NCBI GenBank assembly: GCA_018712785.1
Contig: DVGK01000111.1
Coordinates: 1 to 43,674, forward strand
Source of the DNA: Candidatus Choladousia intestinavium
GTDB taxonomy: Bacteria > Bacillota > Clostridia > Lachnospirales > Lachnospiraceae
Length of the DNA: 43,674 nucleotides
Direction: 5' to 3'
Position numbers and translations under genes: made by a program. The notes under the pieces are model-generated. The model saw only the letters and a list, made by a program, of their open reading frames with translations. It did no database searches and had not been told where the DNA came from. This document shows positions 35,703-43,410 of the stretch, one piece after another; the stretch's first letter is position 1; every line of letters begins with the position of its first letter.

Positions 35703-36985
35703 TGGAAGGGATTCCAACAATTTCCTACTTTCTTACTAATGAAATGCGTCTGTTTTTGGGGCTTTTTCTTGTGGCAAAGGTGATGAACTTCCTGCCGGAA
35801 AGAAGGCTGCTGCTTTTGTCTGCTGCTGGCGGTGTTCTGGCAACAGCTCTGCAAATGGCAGAATTGCCGACGATAGGTGTTTTGACTGTCGAATTGCTGG
35901 TGATCACTGGGGTTACATGGTATTGCCTGCGGGATAAGCTGAACCTTTGCCTGTTCCTGATTTTCTTTTATGAAGTCGGTGTAGGGCTATGGGATTTCCT
36001 GCTGCAGGCGGGGCTTGGCATCCTGTTCCGCTCGGAAAATTTTATCAATCCCAATGCTGTGGAATACCTCGCAGGTATTTGGCTGGTACGTCTTTTGATG
36101 TTCATTGGTGCAATTACGCTGGCAAAGCAAGGCCATCCAAACGCAGGGACACTTCGGGCTTTGTCTGTTCTCGTCATTCTGGGAATGTTTGGCGCTGTAA
36201 CATTGTCGGAGCAGACCATCCTGCCGCTGAACGAAGATCAGGTAGGTACATGGATTATTCTGTCTGTCATATTGCTGTTTGCAATCTTGTTCTACCGTGT
36301 CAACCAGCAGCGTGAAATGGAGGCGGAAATCGCAAAACTGAAACAGGAGCAGGCGGAAATTACAGAGCGCGACTATCAGGCGCTGCGCCGTACTTATGCG
36401 GACAATGCCAAGCTGTATCACGATCTGCACAATCATATTGAAGCAATTTACCAGTGCCTGATACAAGGTGATACCAAGGAGGCGGTACGATATTGCCAGG
36501 AGTTGCGAACCCCTGTCCGGCAAATTTCGCAAACCGTTTGGACCGGCGATAAAGCCCTTGATTATCTGATCAGCAGTAAAATAGCATTGGCCGGGCAAGA
36601 GCAGATCAAAACAAAGGTCAATATCGAATATCCCCATAACACCAATATCCGAAGCGTTGACTTAACAACCATTTTAGGAAATCTGCTGGACAACGCTTTG
36701 GAGGCAGCCAAAACAGCCCCAGAGAGCTTACGTTTTCTCAATCTGACGATCCGGCGGATTAACGCCATGCTTGTTATCAAAGTAGAAAACGGCTATGGCA
36801 ACACGCCTGCACAGGAAAACGGAAAGCTGCTGACTTCTAAAAAGGACAAAGCCTTTCATGGATGGGGACTGAAAAGTGTCCGGACAGCGGCGGAACGCTA
36901 TGATGGAGCCATTCGTACCGATTACAAAGATCATGTATTCCAGTCCGTTGTCACCCTGTCTTTCCAGCCGGTCAAAACAGCATAA
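35699..36985 (+). CDS. GHKL-domain sensor histidine kinase (AgrC-like)
   Basis: Membrane sensor kinase of about 428 aa, partner of the LytTR regulator. The first ~200 residues hold five to six hydrophobic helices with short loops, the usual peptide-sensing region of AgrC-type kinases. A coiled stretch (REMEAEIAKLKQEQAEITERD) leads to the H box YHDLHNHIEAI with His241 the likely phosphorylated residue. The GHKL ATP-binding domain has LGNLLDNALEAAK (N box) and GWGLKSVRTAAERYDG (G box). ATG 35699 overlaps the regulator stop as ATGA with GGGGGG upstream. A strong terminator follows at 36997-37034. The signal it senses is unknown; no AgrB or AgrD gene is nearby. Confidence 0.9.
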   Translation: MMEGIPTISYFLTNEMRLFLGLFLVAKVMNFLPERRLLLLSAAGGVLATALQMAELPTIGVLTVELLVITGVTWYCLRDKLNLCLFLIFFYEVGVGLWDFLLQAGLGILFRSENFINPNAVEYLAGIWLVRLLMFIGAITLAKQGHPNAGTLRALSVLVILGMFGAVTLSEQTILPLNEDQVGTWIILSVILLFAILFYRVNQQREMEAEIAKLKQEQAEITERDYQALRRTYADNAKLYHDLHNHIEAIYQCLIQGDTKEAVRYCQELRTPVRQISQTVWTGDKALDYLISSKIALAGQEQIKTKVNIEYPHNTNIRSVDLTTILGNLLDNALEAAKTAPESLRFLNLTIRRINAMLVIKVENGYGNTPAQENGKLLTSKKDKAFHGWGLKSVRTAAERYDGAIRTDYKDHVFQSVVTLSFQPVKTA

Positions 36986-36996
36986 TCTTTACTTTG

Positions 36997-37034
36997 AAAA
37001 TGGTAGGAAGCAAAAAAGCTGCCTGCCATTTTTT
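36997..37034 (+). terminator. Intrinsic terminator after the sensor kinase
   Basis: AAAATGGTAGG (36997-37007) with AAGC pairs with GCTGCCTGCCATTTT, followed by TTTTTT to 37034. It separates the two-component genes from the ABC transporter genes, implying that the latter have their own promoter. Confidence 0.82.
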
Positions 37035-37050
37035 ATGGTCAAAAACCTAC

Positions 37051-37070
37051 CATTCGTGGACATTCCCGCA
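37051..37070 (+). promoter_or_regulatory. Direct repeat, candidate LytTR regulator site
   Basis: CATTCGTGGA and CATTCCCGCA follow each other with a 10-base period (CATTC at 37051 and 37061), between the kinase terminator and the transporter genes. LytTR regulators usually bind two direct repeats about one or two helix turns apart. No convincing -35/-10 pair was seen downstream, as expected for an activator-dependent promoter. Assignment is by position only. Confidence 0.4.
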
Positions 37071-37147
37071 CGCAGGAGGCCTTTGGTGTATGCTTGCATT
37101 GTAAACAAGAAACCCAATGACATACAGAAATAAAGGAGGTTGTTTGT

Positions 37148-37318
37148 ATGCGTCACTTTTATTTTCGTTTGATCCTCGGCATCGTTTTTATCTGCTGTAT
37201 GATTTACAGCTTCGTCACCATGAACGTCTCGTTTGCTCTGCTGTATATTTTCCTCGGCGGCGTGCTTTTGTATTCCGCCTATTCCATCTGGAAAAAAGAA
37301 AAAGGTCATTGGAGGTAA
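37148..37318 (+). CDS. Small two-helix membrane protein (56 aa)
   Basis: Short gene with a near-consensus ribosome site (AAAGGAGGT, 37132-37140) ahead of ATG 37148. The protein begins MRHFYFRLILGIVFICC, forms two hydrophobic helices (about 6-23 and 27-46) joined by a short FVTMN turn and ends in a charged tail (WKKEKGHWR). Its stop overlaps the ribosome site of the ABC ATPase, so it is probably made together with the transporter. No leader-peptide double-glycine site or secretion signal is obvious. It could be an accessory subunit of the ABC transporter, an immunity peptide or a regulator; the sequence does not decide. Confidence 0.75.
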   Translation: MRHFYFRLILGIVFICCMIYSFVTMNVSFALLYIFLGGVLLYSAYSIWKKEKGHWR

Positions 37319-37323
37319 GCGGC

Positions 37324-38034
37324 ATGAGCAGCGCGACATTTCTTTCTCTCAATAAATTAAGCGTCTGGTACACTGCCGATCATCCTGTACTTTCAGATTT
37401 TTCACTGGATTTGGGGACAAATGAAGTTGTCGGGCTGATCGGGCTGAACGGTGCCGGAAAAACGACTTTTATTAAAACCGTTGCTGGTTTACTGCCGGAA
37501 TATCGTCTGGACAGCGCCGCATGGAACGGTCAGACGTTCTCGTTCCGTGATAAGGCATTCAAGCGGAGCCGATACATTGTTTTTGCGGAAGATCGGTCTT
37601 TTCAGTATTTCACATTCCGGGAATATCTGGCGTATGTGGCCGCGTCTTATGGCGTACCGCTGCCGGATGTGTCCGGGCTGGTGAAAGGCTTCCACTTCGA
37701 GGATTATACCGATATTCTTTTAAAGGAACTGTCCACCGGAAATCTGAAAAAAGCCTATCTGATTACAGCGTTTGCCCTGCGGCCCAAGCTGCTGCTTCTG
37801 GACGAACCTGTGAACGGGCTGGATTTCCAAAGCACAGAGTTTTTATACCAGATTATGGGCGGTTATAAGCAATATGGGACACTCCTGTTTTCGTCCCACA
37901 TTTTAGAAAGCATTTGTCTGACCTCTGACCGCGTACTGATTTTGGAGCATGGCAGGATCCGCCAGACATTCACTGGCACTAAGGTTGCTGCTGGAAATAT
38001 CCGGGAGGCGCTGGCCGATGAAGAACATCATTAA
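37324..38034 (+). CDS. ABC transporter ATP-binding protein
   Basis: Nucleotide-binding subunit of 236 aa for the permease encoded next. Walker A is GLNGAGKTT near residue 43, Walker B is LLLLDEPVNGLD, and the H loop is FSSHILES. The signature motif reads LSTGNLKK rather than LSGGQ, typical of divergent ABC exporters such as bacteriocin or antimicrobial immunity systems. The start was set at ATG 37324, nine bases after GGAGG; a reading from 37117 overlaps the small membrane gene in another frame. Its last 17 bases overlap the permease start. The TCS upstream suggests induction by an external signal. Confidence 0.88.
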   Translation: MSSATFLSLNKLSVWYTADHPVLSDFSLDLGTNEVVGLIGLNGAGKTTFIKTVAGLLPEYRLDSAAWNGQTFSFRDKAFKRSRYIVFAEDRSFQYFTFREYLAYVAASYGVPLPDVSGLVKGFHFEDYTDILLKELSTGNLKKAYLITAFALRPKLLLLDEPVNGLDFQSTEFLYQIMGGYKQYGTLLFSSHILESICLTSDRVLILEHGRIRQTFTGTKVAAGNIREALADEEHH

Positions 38035-39238
38035 AGCGCTCTCCAAACAGTTTTTTGGCGCGAAGTATGAGAGCGCCGGAAAAAGCCTGCTGGCCGCTGT
38101 TATCTTGTTTGTCGCGGTCTATGCGGCTGAATTTCGGGCTGCGATCGCGCCCTATATTCTCTATCTGACATCGACCCTTTTTAATGTCGGTATCATGTGG
38201 CAGATGCTTAACGGGCGGCGGCACATGGAAACGATGCTGGGGATGTTTATGCTACCCTTTGATAACCGCAGTTTTGTCTTTTCCTATGTGCTGGTGCTGG
38301 GAGCGCATACCCTGATGACGAAAACATTGCTGATCTGGTCGCTGTTCTTCGCTTTTGCCTCATGGAGCGTATGGGAAATTTTTGTTGCGATTATCTGCGG
38401 CTGTATGGCGTGTGTGGTAACGGCGGCGGGGTATCGGATGGGCCGGAAAGGTCTTGCTGTGCTGTCAATCCTTTGGGCTGCCGGTATTCTGGCCGTTATT
38501 TTGCTGGTACGCCAATGGGCAGCGGTTCTTCTTGCAGCGGTGGTAAGCGTGATAGCTGCGGTGCTGTATCTGGCCTTTGCGGATGCATATGATTTTTACA
38601 GTGCCGACGCTGCAAAGAAAGCTGTCCGGCATACAGGCCGCGCCGGAGGTGTGTTCACCTACCTGATTCGCTATTTGATGGCGAACAAAACTTATCTTGT
38701 CAACACCGTGGGCTTATGTGGGATTGCCTGCTTTCTGCCTCTGTTGTTCGGTGAATTTCACGGACTGAATCTATTCCCTATGGGCCTTTCGATCCTTTGC
38801 TTAAACACCCCGATCTGTACGCTGCTGTCTGGCGACCCGGATTTGGAACAGGCGATCCGTATACTTCCCGGACAGACGGGGCGATTTTATCGGGGATATT
38901 GCTTGTTTATCTTTACGGCCAATAGCATTGCCGCCGTCATCTATCTATGCAGTTGGCAGATTGTCAGCGGCGGCATTAATTTTATCTATGTGGGGACGCT
39001 TCTTATATTCGCCCTGCAAAGCGCCATTCTGTCGGTCATTCTGGAATGGAAATATCCCATCCGTGGTTGGAAAACAGAAAGCGATCTGTGGCATCATCCC
39101 CGCAAATATCTCGTTCCGCTGATCATGCTGCTGGCTGCAGCATTTGTAGGCACATGGACACCGGCCCTTTGGATATGTGCCGCTGCTTTGCTGATAGAGT
39201 GCTGTGTTTTCGAGTACATGACTTATCCATTGCTATAA
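38018..39238 (+). CDS. Multi-spanning ABC transporter permease of unknown substrate
   Basis: Membrane protein of 406 aa with about ten hydrophobic segments spread through the chain (for example LLAAVILFVAVYAAEF, LFNVGIMWQML, IFVAIICGCMACVVTAAGY, AAVLLAAVVSVIAAVLYLAF, LVPLIMLLAAAFVG). It has no recognisable ABC-2 signature by eye. ATG 38018 is preceded by GGGAGG and lies inside the end of the ATPase gene. The pair resembles exporters or immunity transporters controlled by AgrA/C-like systems, for which substrates range from peptides to lantibiotics. It is the last gene of the island, ending 5 bases before a terminator that belongs to the opposite-strand tRNA. Confidence 0.8.
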   Translation: MKNIIKALSKQFFGAKYESAGKSLLAAVILFVAVYAAEFRAAIAPYILYLTSTLFNVGIMWQMLNGRRHMETMLGMFMLPFDNRSFVFSYVLVLGAHTLMTKTLLIWSLFFAFASWSVWEIFVAIICGCMACVVTAAGYRMGRKGLAVLSILWAAGILAVILLVRQWAAVLLAAVVSVIAAVLYLAFADAYDFYSADAAKKAVRHTGRAGGVFTYLIRYLMANKTYLVNTVGLCGIACFLPLLFGEFHGLNLFPMGLSILCLNTPICTLLSGDPDLEQAIRILPGQTGRFYRGYCLFIFTANSIAAVIYLCSWQIVSGGINFIYVGTLLIFALQSAILSVILEWKYPIRGWKTESDLWHHPRKYLVPLIMLLAAAFVGTWTPALWICAAALLIECCVFEYMTYPLL

Positions 39239-39272
39239 AAAAATCAGGAGACAGTCCTCACTGTCTCCTGAT
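39237..39272 (-). terminator. Intrinsic terminator of the tRNA-Arg gene
   Basis: On the minus strand ATCAGGAGACAG (39272-39261) pairs with CTGTCTCCTGAT (39254-39243), a perfect 12-bp stem with six-base loop, followed by a run of Ts (the A tract at 39237-39243 on the plus strand). The stem would also fold in transcripts of the ABC permease, though with no T run on that side. Confidence 0.88.
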
Positions 39273-39275
39273 ATG

Positions 39276-39348
39276 CACACCTGAAGGGATTCGAACCCCT
39301 GACACGTGGTACCGGAAACCACTGCTCTATCCCCTGAGCTACAGGTGC
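39276..39348 (-). tRNA. tRNA-Arg (anticodon CCG)
   Basis: A full 73-base cloverleaf on the minus strand. The acceptor stem is GCACCTG with CAGGTGT, the D arm is GCTC-AGGGGATA-GAGC, and the anticodon stem GTGGT/ACCAC encloses TTCCGGT, giving anticodon CCG for the CGG codon. The variable loop is GTGTC and the T arm AGGGG-TTCGAAT-CCCTT. The discriminator is G, and CCA is not encoded. The 3' end faces the LytTR/ABC island. Promoter and terminator are both visible. Confidence 0.96.
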
Positions 39349-39367
39349 AAAGAATTTTACCTGAAAA

Positions 39368-39396
39368 ATATTACCACATGTTTTTTGGAATGTAAA
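39368..39396 (-). promoter_or_regulatory. Promoter of tRNA-Arg
   Basis: On the minus strand TTTACA (39396-39391) and TAATAT (39373-39368) are 17 bases apart, about 20 bases before the tRNA 5' end. Confidence 0.8.
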
Positions 39397-39471
39397 GAGT
39401 TTCTTTGAAAAAATTTGGTTTATTTTAATAAAAGCCTTTTTAAGTTTAAGAATACATTAGGAAACCCCCGC

Positions 39472-39500
39472 TTTACAAGTGAATTTAAATATGTTAAGAT
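39472..39500 (+). promoter_or_regulatory. Possible promoter of the SH3-domain protein gene
   Basis: TTTACA at 39472-39477 and TAAGAT at 39495-39500 are 17 bases apart. The match is moderate. The remaining leader to ATG 39632 (about 125 bases) holds no clear structure; a GCACACGG-like and a GGAGGAGG element lie before a short non-coding stretch. Confidence 0.45.
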
Positions 39501-39631
39501 TATTCAAAATTGTGCAATTATTTTACAGTGTGTACAAGTCTGCATCCACACGGTTAGCGGGAGAGCAGACGGAGGAGGAATGATTTTCCCGAAAACGGGC
39601 ACAAAATTTAATAAGAGCAGGGGGGATATAT

Positions 39632-40579
39632 ATGGATCGCGTAAGAGAATGGATTTCCGACAATCTTCGTTATATTTTGCTTGGTTTGGCGGTGATCCTG
39701 CTTATTGTGATTGCTTTTTTTGCGGTACGTCTGATTCAGGGAATTGGCTCCGGCAATGAAGAACCGCAGCAGACAGAGAGACAGACAGAGAGTGGAACAG
39801 AGTCTGTATCGGAGAGTAGCGGGGAGGATCTTTCCCTTACGCGGAACGATCAGAATATTCTGAACCTGATGACAGAATATTTCACAGCTCTGCAGAATAA
39901 GGATATGGATACGCTTCGGACGCTTCAGGATCCTTTTGATACAGAGGATGAGCAGGCGGCTCAGAACAGCGCCATAGAAGCGTACAGCAATATTATCACT
40001 TATTCAAAACCTGGGCTTACAGAGGGTTCTTATGTGGTATACGCGTATGCGGATGAGAAGATTACCGGAATCGATACATTGGTTCCCAGCCTTCAGGAAT
40101 TGTATGTAGTTACCAACAGTGACGGAAATCTGGTGATTACAGACAAGGATTCCAGTCAGGAGCTGATCGACTATATTGCCGAACGGCAGACCGATGAGGA
40201 TGTGCAGGCGCTGGTGGAAGATGTAAGAGGCAAGGTATCAGATGCGGTGGCGCAGGATACAGACCTGGAAGAATATGTAGATTCTCTCTCTTCCGAAAAC
40301 TCCGGTACGGATACCTCAACAGAGAGCGAAAGCGGTTCCCAGACAGGGACTGAGGCCGGCAGCGCTTCAGCCGGCGATACCATGACGGCTACCACTACTG
40401 TGAATGTCCGCAGTGAGGCTTCCACGGACGGGGTTATTTACGGTTCTCTCACAGAGGGAATGGAGGTAACGATTCTTGAGAGTCTGGATTCCGGTTGGTC
40501 CCATATTCAGTATACGACAGCGGACGGCACGACTATTGAAGGCTATGTGATGACGCAGTATTTGACCAATGCACAATAG
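39632..40579 (+). CDS. Membrane-anchored SH3-domain protein
   Basis: Predicted cell-envelope protein of 315 aa. A short cytosolic start (MDRVREWISDNLR) leads into one helix (YILLGLAVILLIVIAFFAV), after which the rest should lie outside. An acidic Ser/Thr/Glu-rich linker (QQTERQTESG and onward) is followed by a folded region of about 130 residues, then a second Ser/Thr/Gly-rich linker and a bacterial SH3-like domain at the end (TTTVNVRSEASTDGVIYGSLTEG and VTILESLDSGWSHIQY, GYVMTQYL). Such domains often bind peptidoglycan stem peptides. No hydrolase domain is visible, so a scaffold or sensor role is more likely. AGCAGGGGGG precedes ATG 39632. Confidence 0.85.
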   Translation: MDRVREWISDNLRYILLGLAVILLIVIAFFAVRLIQGIGSGNEEPQQTERQTESGTESVSESSGEDLSLTRNDQNILNLMTEYFTALQNKDMDTLRTLQDPFDTEDEQAAQNSAIEAYSNIITYSKPGLTEGSYVVYAYADEKITGIDTLVPSLQELYVVTNSDGNLVITDKDSSQELIDYIAERQTDEDVQALVEDVRGKVSDAVAQDTDLEEYVDSLSSENSGTDTSTESESGSQTGTEAGSASAGDTMTATTTVNVRSEASTDGVIYGSLTEGMEVTILESLDSGWSHIQYTTADGTTIEGYVMTQYLTNAQ

Positions 40580-40603
40580 AGAAAAGATATGAAAAATGCG
40601 GGC

Positions 40604-40638
40604 GGCGCATCGTGCAGGGCATGATGCGCCGGACTTTT
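40604..40638 (+). terminator. Probable intrinsic terminator after the SH3 protein
   Basis: GGCGCATC (40604-40611) with TGC pairs with GCA and GATGCGCC (40623-40630), followed by GGACTTTTC. The T run is short, so efficiency may be moderate. Confidence 0.62.
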
Positions 40639-40693
40639 CGTTAGAAAACCCAATGAAAAGAAACAGAAAGAGAGAAAAATCTTGAGGGAAGAA

Positions 40694-41458
40694 GTGAGGA
40701 TCAATAAATATCTCAGCGAAGCTGGCGTGTGTTCGCGCAGAGAGGCGGATCGTCTGGTGCAGGCGGGCAGTGTGAAGATAGACGGACGCCGGGCAGAAGT
40801 GGGAGAAACGGTTCTGCCCGGACAGAAAGTTACGGTAAAAGGAAGACTGGTGGAGAAAGAAGAGGCGAGGATTCTTCTTGCTTTCTATAAGCCCAGAGGA
40901 GTGGTCTGTACTACGGACAGGCGTTGGAAGGACAGAACCATTGAGGATGTACTGAAATATCCCATCCGTTTGTTTCCGGTGGGAAGACTGGACAAGGAGT
41001 CGGAGGGACTTCTGCTGATGACCAATGACGGAAATCTTCAGAATCAGATTGCGAGGGCCAGATACAGACATGAAAAAGAATATTTTGTAACGGTGAACCG
41101 TCCGGTTTCTGAGGAATTTTTAGAGAAAATGGCTCGGGGCGTATATCTCCCGGAGCTGGAGCGCACCACCAGGCCATGTCTTACAAGAAAAAGAGGGGAA
41201 TTTGAATTCTCTATTGTTCTGACACAGGGCATGAACCGACAGATACGCAGAATGTGCCATGTTTTCCAGTATGAAGTAAAAAGACTTGTCAGAGTCAGGA
41301 TTATGAATATCCTGCTGGGGGATATGAGAGAAGGAGAATACAGGGAAGTCACAGAAGAAGAACTCTCTGATTTGATGCAGAGGCTGGGAAAGACAAAAGA
41401 GATCAGTTCTGAATATAGGAAGGGAGAAACCAGATGGAACAGCAGATCGAAAGGATGA
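40694..41458 (+). CDS. rluF: 23S rRNA pseudouridine synthase, RluF/RsuA family
   Basis: RNA-modifying enzyme turning a uridine in rRNA into pseudouridine. It is 254 aa from GTG 40694; that start gives MRINKYLSEAGVCSRREADRL, the normal opening, with GAGGG five bases upstream, whereas a TTG at 40682 adds four residues. The N-terminal S4 domain (about 1-60) binds RNA. The catalytic aspartate is Asp100 in GRLDKESEGLLLMTNDG, and GMNRQIRRMC plus VKRLVRVRIMNI complete the RluB/RluF set. The LRVRIMNI context favours RluF (U2604-type) over RluB, with moderate confidence. The 3' end overlaps ligA by 25 bases. Confidence 0.88.
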   Translation: MRINKYLSEAGVCSRREADRLVQAGSVKIDGRRAEVGETVLPGQKVTVKGRLVEKEEARILLAFYKPRGVVCTTDRRWKDRTIEDVLKYPIRLFPVGRLDKESEGLLLMTNDGNLQNQIARARYRHEKEYFVTVNRPVSEEFLEKMARGVYLPELERTTRPCLTRKRGEFEFSIVLTQGMNRQIRRMCHVFQYEVKRLVRVRIMNILLGDMREGEYREVTEEELSDLMQRLGKTKEISSEYRKGETRWNSRSKG

Positions 41459-43410
41459 AAGAATTATCCCGGATTTTAAAAGAGGCCTCACGGGTGTATT
41501 ACCAGGAAAATGGGGAAGCCATGAGCAACTATGAGTATGACCGGCTTTATGATGAGCTTACAGCTCTGGAGAAAGAGACCGGAGTAATCCTGGCCGGGAG
41601 CCCTACTCTTCAGGTAGGATATGAGGCGGTAGATGAGCTGGCCAAGGAACGTCATGAGACTCCGATGCTCTCCCTGGATAAGACAAAGGATGTGGAAAGT
41701 CTGGCAGCCTTTGCAGGAGATCAACCGGTGCTGGTTTCCTGGAAGCTGGATGGCCTCACCGTGGTTCTGACCTATGAGGGGGGACAACTGGCGAAAGCAG
41801 TCACAAGAGGAAACGGAGAAGTAGGCGAGGTGGTTACCAATAATGCCCGGGTATTTTCAAATATTCCATTAAATATCGCATACAAAGGCGAACTGATTCT
41901 CCGGGGAGAGGCTGTGATCACTTACTCTGAGTTTGCCAGAATCAACGAGGAGATCGAGGATGTAGACGCGAAGTACAAGAATCCCAGGAACCTCTGCAGC
42001 GGCTCTGTCCGTCAGCTGAATAACGAGATCACTGCGGGACGGAATGTCAGGTTTTACGCATTTGCTCTGGTGAAGGCCCTAGATGTGGACTTTAAAAATT
42101 CAAGAGAATGTCAGTTTCAGTGGCTGAAAGCACAGGGATTTGAGGTGGTGGAATATAAGAGAACGGATGCCGCCGGAATGGGAGAGACGGTAAAATGGTT
42201 CGCGGATCAGATACAGCATTACGACGTCCCCTCGGACGGCCTTGTGGCAACGTACGACGATATCGCGTACGGCCAGTCTCTGGGAAGAACGGCAAAGTTT
42301 CCGAGAGATTCCATTGCTTTTAAGTGGAAGGATGAGATAAGAGAAACGCATCTGATTGAAATTGAATGGAGTCCCTCCAGAACAGGTCTGATCAATCCGG
42401 TGGCGGTCTTTGAGCCGGTGGAACTGGAGGGAACCACAGTGAGCCGAGCCAGCGTTCACAATCTCAGCGTCATGAAGAGCCTGAAGCTGGGGATCGGGGA
42501 CAGAATTACGGTATATAAAGCAAACATGATTATTCCTCAGATCGCGGAAAATCTGACCTGCAGCGGGAAAATTTCCATACCCGCTGCCTGTCCTGCCTGC
42601 GGCGGTCCTACTGCCGTCCGCAGCGTAAACGGTATTGAGACTCTTTACTGTACCAATGAAAACTGCGGCGCAAAGAAGATCAAGGCTTTTACACTTTTTG
42701 TCAGCCGGGATGCCATTAATATCGAAGGCCTTTCAGAGGCGACACTGGAGAAGTTTATCGGAAAAGGCTTTATTCATTCTTTTGCGGATATCTTTCATCT
42801 GAACCGTTTTAAAGAAGAAATCGTACAGATGGATGGATTTGGCGAAAAGTCTTTTGAGAATCTTATGGACAGTATAGAAAACTCCAGATATACCACGCTT
42901 CCAAGGCTGCTTTACAGCCTTGGAATTCCAAACATCGGTACGGCAAACGCAAAACTGATCTGCCGGGAATTCGGATATGATCTGGAAAAAATCCGGCGCT
43001 GTACGCCGGAAGAAGTGGCTGCCGTGGACGGCCTGGGCGAGGTGATTGCCGGAGCCTTCTGCGGTTACTTTCAGGATTCCGGAAATCAGAAGCTGCTGGA
43101 TGAACTTTTAAAGGAGCTTACAATAGAGGAACCGGAGGAGAACGTGATGCCCCAGAGTCTTTCCGGAAAGACCTTTGTGATTACAGGCAGCTTGACACAG
43201 TTTCCCAACCGGAACGGGCTGAAGGCCTATATTGAGGAAAGGGGAGGCAAAGTCACAGGAAGCGTTACCGGAAAGACGGATTATCTGATCAACAATGATA
43301 CAGCATCCAATTCGTCAAAGAACAGAAAGGCCAGAGAGCTGAATATACCGGTTCTTTCAGAGCAGGATTTTCTGAATCTGGCAGAAGGAGGAGATAGAAA
43401 TGCCAATTAA
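41434..43410 (+). CDS. ligA: NAD+-dependent DNA ligase LigA (variant active-site residues)
   Basis: Ligase that seals nicks using NAD+, 658 aa. Domain order is intact: Ia (NMN binding, about 1-60), nucleotidyltransferase with the lysine Lys104 in SWKLDGL, OB domain, zinc finger with CPACG and CTNENC, helix-hairpin-helix block ([11 protein letters not shown] and onward) and a C-terminal BRCT domain (about 580-658, starting [12 protein letters not shown]). In domain Ia, Tyr22 and Asp36 are kept, but His23 and Asp32 of E. coli LigA are Tyr23 and Asn32, and the Glu before the lysine motif is replaced (SWKLDG for ELKLDG). GGGAG precedes ATG 41434 inside the rluF end. It may be the main ligase or a second copy; the window cannot tell. 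Confidence 0.92.
   Translation: MEQQIERMKELSRILKEASRVYYQENGEAMSNYEYDRLYDELTALEKETGVILAGSPTLQVGYEAVDELAKERHETPMLSLDKTKDVESLAAFAGDQPVLVSWKLDGLTVVLTYEGGQLAKAVTRGNGEVGEVVTNNARVFSNIPLNIAYKGELILRGEAVITYSEFARINEEIEDVDAKYKNPRNLCSGSVRQLNNEITAGRNVRFYAFALVKALDVDFKNSRECQFQWLKAQGFEVVEYKRTDAAGMGETVKWFADQIQHYDVPSDGLVATYDDIAYGQSLGRTAKFPRDSIAFKWKDEIRETHLIEIEWSPSRTGLINPVAVFEPVELEGTTVSRASVHNLSVMKSLKLGIGDRITVYKANMIIPQIAENLTCSGKISIPAACPACGGPTAVRSVNGIETLYCTNENCGAKKIKAFTLFVSRDAINIEGLSEATLEKFIGKGFIHSFADIFHLNRFKEEIVQMDGFGEKSFENLMDSIENSRYTTLPRLLYSLGIPNIGTANAKLICREFGYDLEKIRRCTPEEVAAVDGLGEVIAGAFCGYFQDSGNQKLLDELLKELTIEEPEENVMPQSLSGKTFVITGSLTQFPNRNGLKAYIEERGGKVTGSVTGKTDYLINNDTASNSSKNRKARELNIPVLSEQDFLNLAEGGDRNAN

Noticed and set aside
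36876..37133. 85-aa plus-strand frame between kinase and ABC genes
   Set aside because: It begins inside the kinase in another frame, runs through the terminator hairpin and has no ribosome site.
34840..39348. Genomic island integrated at the tRNA-Arg 3' end
   Set aside because: The tRNA 3' end does face the island, but no repeat of the tRNA end was found at the other edge (34840-34970) and no integrase is present, so no att sites can be claimed.
39771..39795. Short AGACAGAG-like tandem repeat in the SH3 protein gene
   Set aside because: It simply encodes the Glu/Thr/Ser-rich linker and is too short to be a repeat element.
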